From assembly GCA_964343975.1 (NCBI GenBank), contig CAYFLU010000097.1:1-12686 (forward strand): a stretch of 12,686 bases of DNA, in the 5' to 3' direction. The DNA is from SCUN01 sp964343975 (GTDB taxonomy: Bacteria; Acidobacteriota; Vicinamibacteria; Vicinamibacterales; SCN-69-37). Positions 11,751 to 12,686 of the stretch are shown one piece after another; the stretch's first letter is position 1; every line of letters starts with the position of its first letter. The notes below the pieces were generated by a model. The model was not told where the DNA came from and made no database searches. It saw only the letters and a list, made by a program, of their open reading frames with translations. The position numbers and the translations under genes are program-made.

Positions 11751-12686
11751 CTACCTCGGCTCGATCCACACGCCGAGGTTGCGCTGATCGGTGTTCCCCG
11801 GCGTGAGCTTCGCCGGGACGAAGCCCTCGGACGACGCCACGCGAACGCTGGCGGTGCCGAGCGGCGTGAGCGGAATGTCGAGTTCGACCTCCTCGAACGG
11901 CTTCAGCAACAACAACTTCTGGAAGCCGCCGGATTCCACCGAGACCTGATTGTTCGTGCCGCCGTTGCGCACGAGCACCTTCATCGTGAGTGGCGACACC
12001 GGCCCGGCCGATGACGAGAGCAGGAAGCGGGTGGCCTGGCCGCCGCGCACCCAGAAGCCGTCCTTCTCGACAAAGACCTGATCGTCGAAGAACTGCGTGT
12101 CGGCGTTGCCGAAGTGGGCGGCGCTCCGCGCCGGCTGCGCGTCGCGTGCCGGCATCGCATCGTCGACACCGAGCGTCACGCGGATGAGGTCGCGCTGGGC
12201 CGCATCGTTCGTGTCGACGACCACGCGCGACACGGCGGTGGGCAGCAGCACCGGGAAGGTGAACGTGCCGGGGCCGGGCACGGTGAACTCGCGCCAGGCC
12301 GAGTCGCCGCGGCCGGCCTTCACGGTGAGCGGCACGGGCGCCGTGGCGCGTGACGCGACCTTCACCGTGTAGCGCGCGCCGGGCACGTCATTGAAGGCCA
12401 GCGGCGCCGGCGCCGGGCACTCGTCCGAAGAGCCGGGTGCCAGCGCCGCGAGCGTGAGTGTGTTCTTGAGCGTGCGCACGCGCGAGAGGCGGCCCGTGCC
12501 GATCGCGAACACGCGCGCGCCCTGCCCTTCGCCGCGCACGACCTCGAGCTGCGCCGGCGCCGCGTTGAGGCGCATGGCCCCCGGCAGCAGCCACGCCAGC
12601 GCGGCGATCGTCATCGGCGTGAGCAGCACCCAGAGCGCAGCGGCGACGCGTGGCGCGCGCACGGCCCGCGACACGACCAGCCACGC
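11751..12686 (-). CDS. C-terminal part of an unrecognised membrane protein with a beta-rich tail
   Basis: 311 codons are visible and the frame is open to the window edge, so the gene is cut. There is a GTG at 12674, but the codons before it (AWLV) are hydrophobic and in frame, so it is probably internal. A basic stretch (RAVRAPR) is followed by a hydrophobic segment, roughly 20-45, containing ALWVLLTPMTIAALAWLLPG. About 260 polar residues with a strong strand pattern come next, probably two beta-sandwich modules, facing the periplasm if the segment is the last of several helices. The end, SEGFVPAKLTPGNTDQRNLG then VWIEPR, has the look of a conserved terminal signature. I do not recognise the family; a polytopic envelope enzyme such as a glycosyltransferase with a periplasmic tail is one possibility. 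It is convergent with the outer-membrane protein gene, 4 bases apart. Confidence 0.8.
   Translation of the reverse strand, partial: AWLVVSRAVRAPRVAAALWVLLTPMTIAALAWLLPGAMRLNAAPAQLEVVRGEGQGARVFAIGTGRLSRVRTLKNTLTLAALAPGSSDECPAPAPLAFNDVPGARYTVKVASRATAPVPLTVKAGRGDSAWREFTVPGPGTFTFPVLLPTAVSRVVVDTNDAAQRDLIRVTLGVDDAMPARDAQPARSAAHFGNADTQFFDDQVFVEKDGFWVRGGQATRFLLSSSAGPVSPLTMKVLVRNGGTNNQVSVESGGFQKLLLLKPFEEVELDIPLTPLGTASVRVASSEGFVPAKLTPGNTDQRNLGVWIEPR

Noticed and set aside
1..12686. CRISPR arrays, insertion sequences, tRNA or rRNA genes, phage genes
   Set aside because: Looked for spaced direct repeats, terminal inverted repeats with transposase, and tRNA-like cloverleaf ends in the short gaps; none were seen, and almost all of the window is coding.

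Overview
The window looks like a chromosomal core locus of a GC-rich, Gram-negative-type bacterium. My best guess is Acidobacteriota (Vicinamibacteria-like); this is inferred from gene order, GC-rich codon use, an outer-membrane protein and the style of the proteins, and it is not proven. No phage, IS, CRISPR or plasmid signature was seen.

Positions 1-4319 (+) hold the translation cluster infC (5' end outside the window), rpmI, rplT, pheS, pheT. A GC-rich terminator hairpin with a six-T tract and a short seven-base tandem repeat separate rplT from pheS, so the ribosomal genes and the Phe-tRNA synthetase genes are probably separate transcription units. The synthetase is of an unusual form: PheT lacks the EMAP/OB-fold domain, and PheS carries altered residues at the amino-acid pocket plus a four-cysteine knuckle.

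Positions 4397-5283 (+) carry a small coiled-coil gene, zapA (FtsZ-ring factor), and a 6S RNA gene that is not protein-coding. The 6S RNA is recognised from conserved sequence blocks, a closing stem and a 3' hairpin. It lies directly downstream of zapA, as in proteobacteria, and runs almost into the start codon of thiL (thiamine-phosphate kinase).

Positions 5284-7334 (+) are thiL, a DUF2062 membrane protein and a membrane-anchored 3D (Asp-Asp-Asp) domain protein, probably acting on peptidoglycan. A nested inverted repeat fills the gap between the DUF2062 stop codon and the 3D-protein start codon.

Positions 7285-10895 (-) hold two half-size ABC exporters, translationally coupled by an ATGA overlap. 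Their complementary defects (Asp for the catalytic Glu in one, LSVGQ signature in the other) mark them as a heterodimer of the TM287/288 or MdlAB type. The downstream one ends inside the 3D-protein gene, giving a 50-bp tail-to-tail overlap. The upstream one appears to have a leaderless start, 23 bp from the divergent start of a predicted outer-membrane beta-barrel protein (10919-11746, +).

The last gene (11751 to the window edge, -) is the C-terminal part of an unrecognised membrane protein with a large non-cytoplasmic beta-rich tail.

I did not find an obvious new defence or mobile system. The points most worth a second look are the 6S RNA locus, the atypical PheST pair, the nested inverted repeat at 6788-6845 and the heptamer repeat at 1084-1132.
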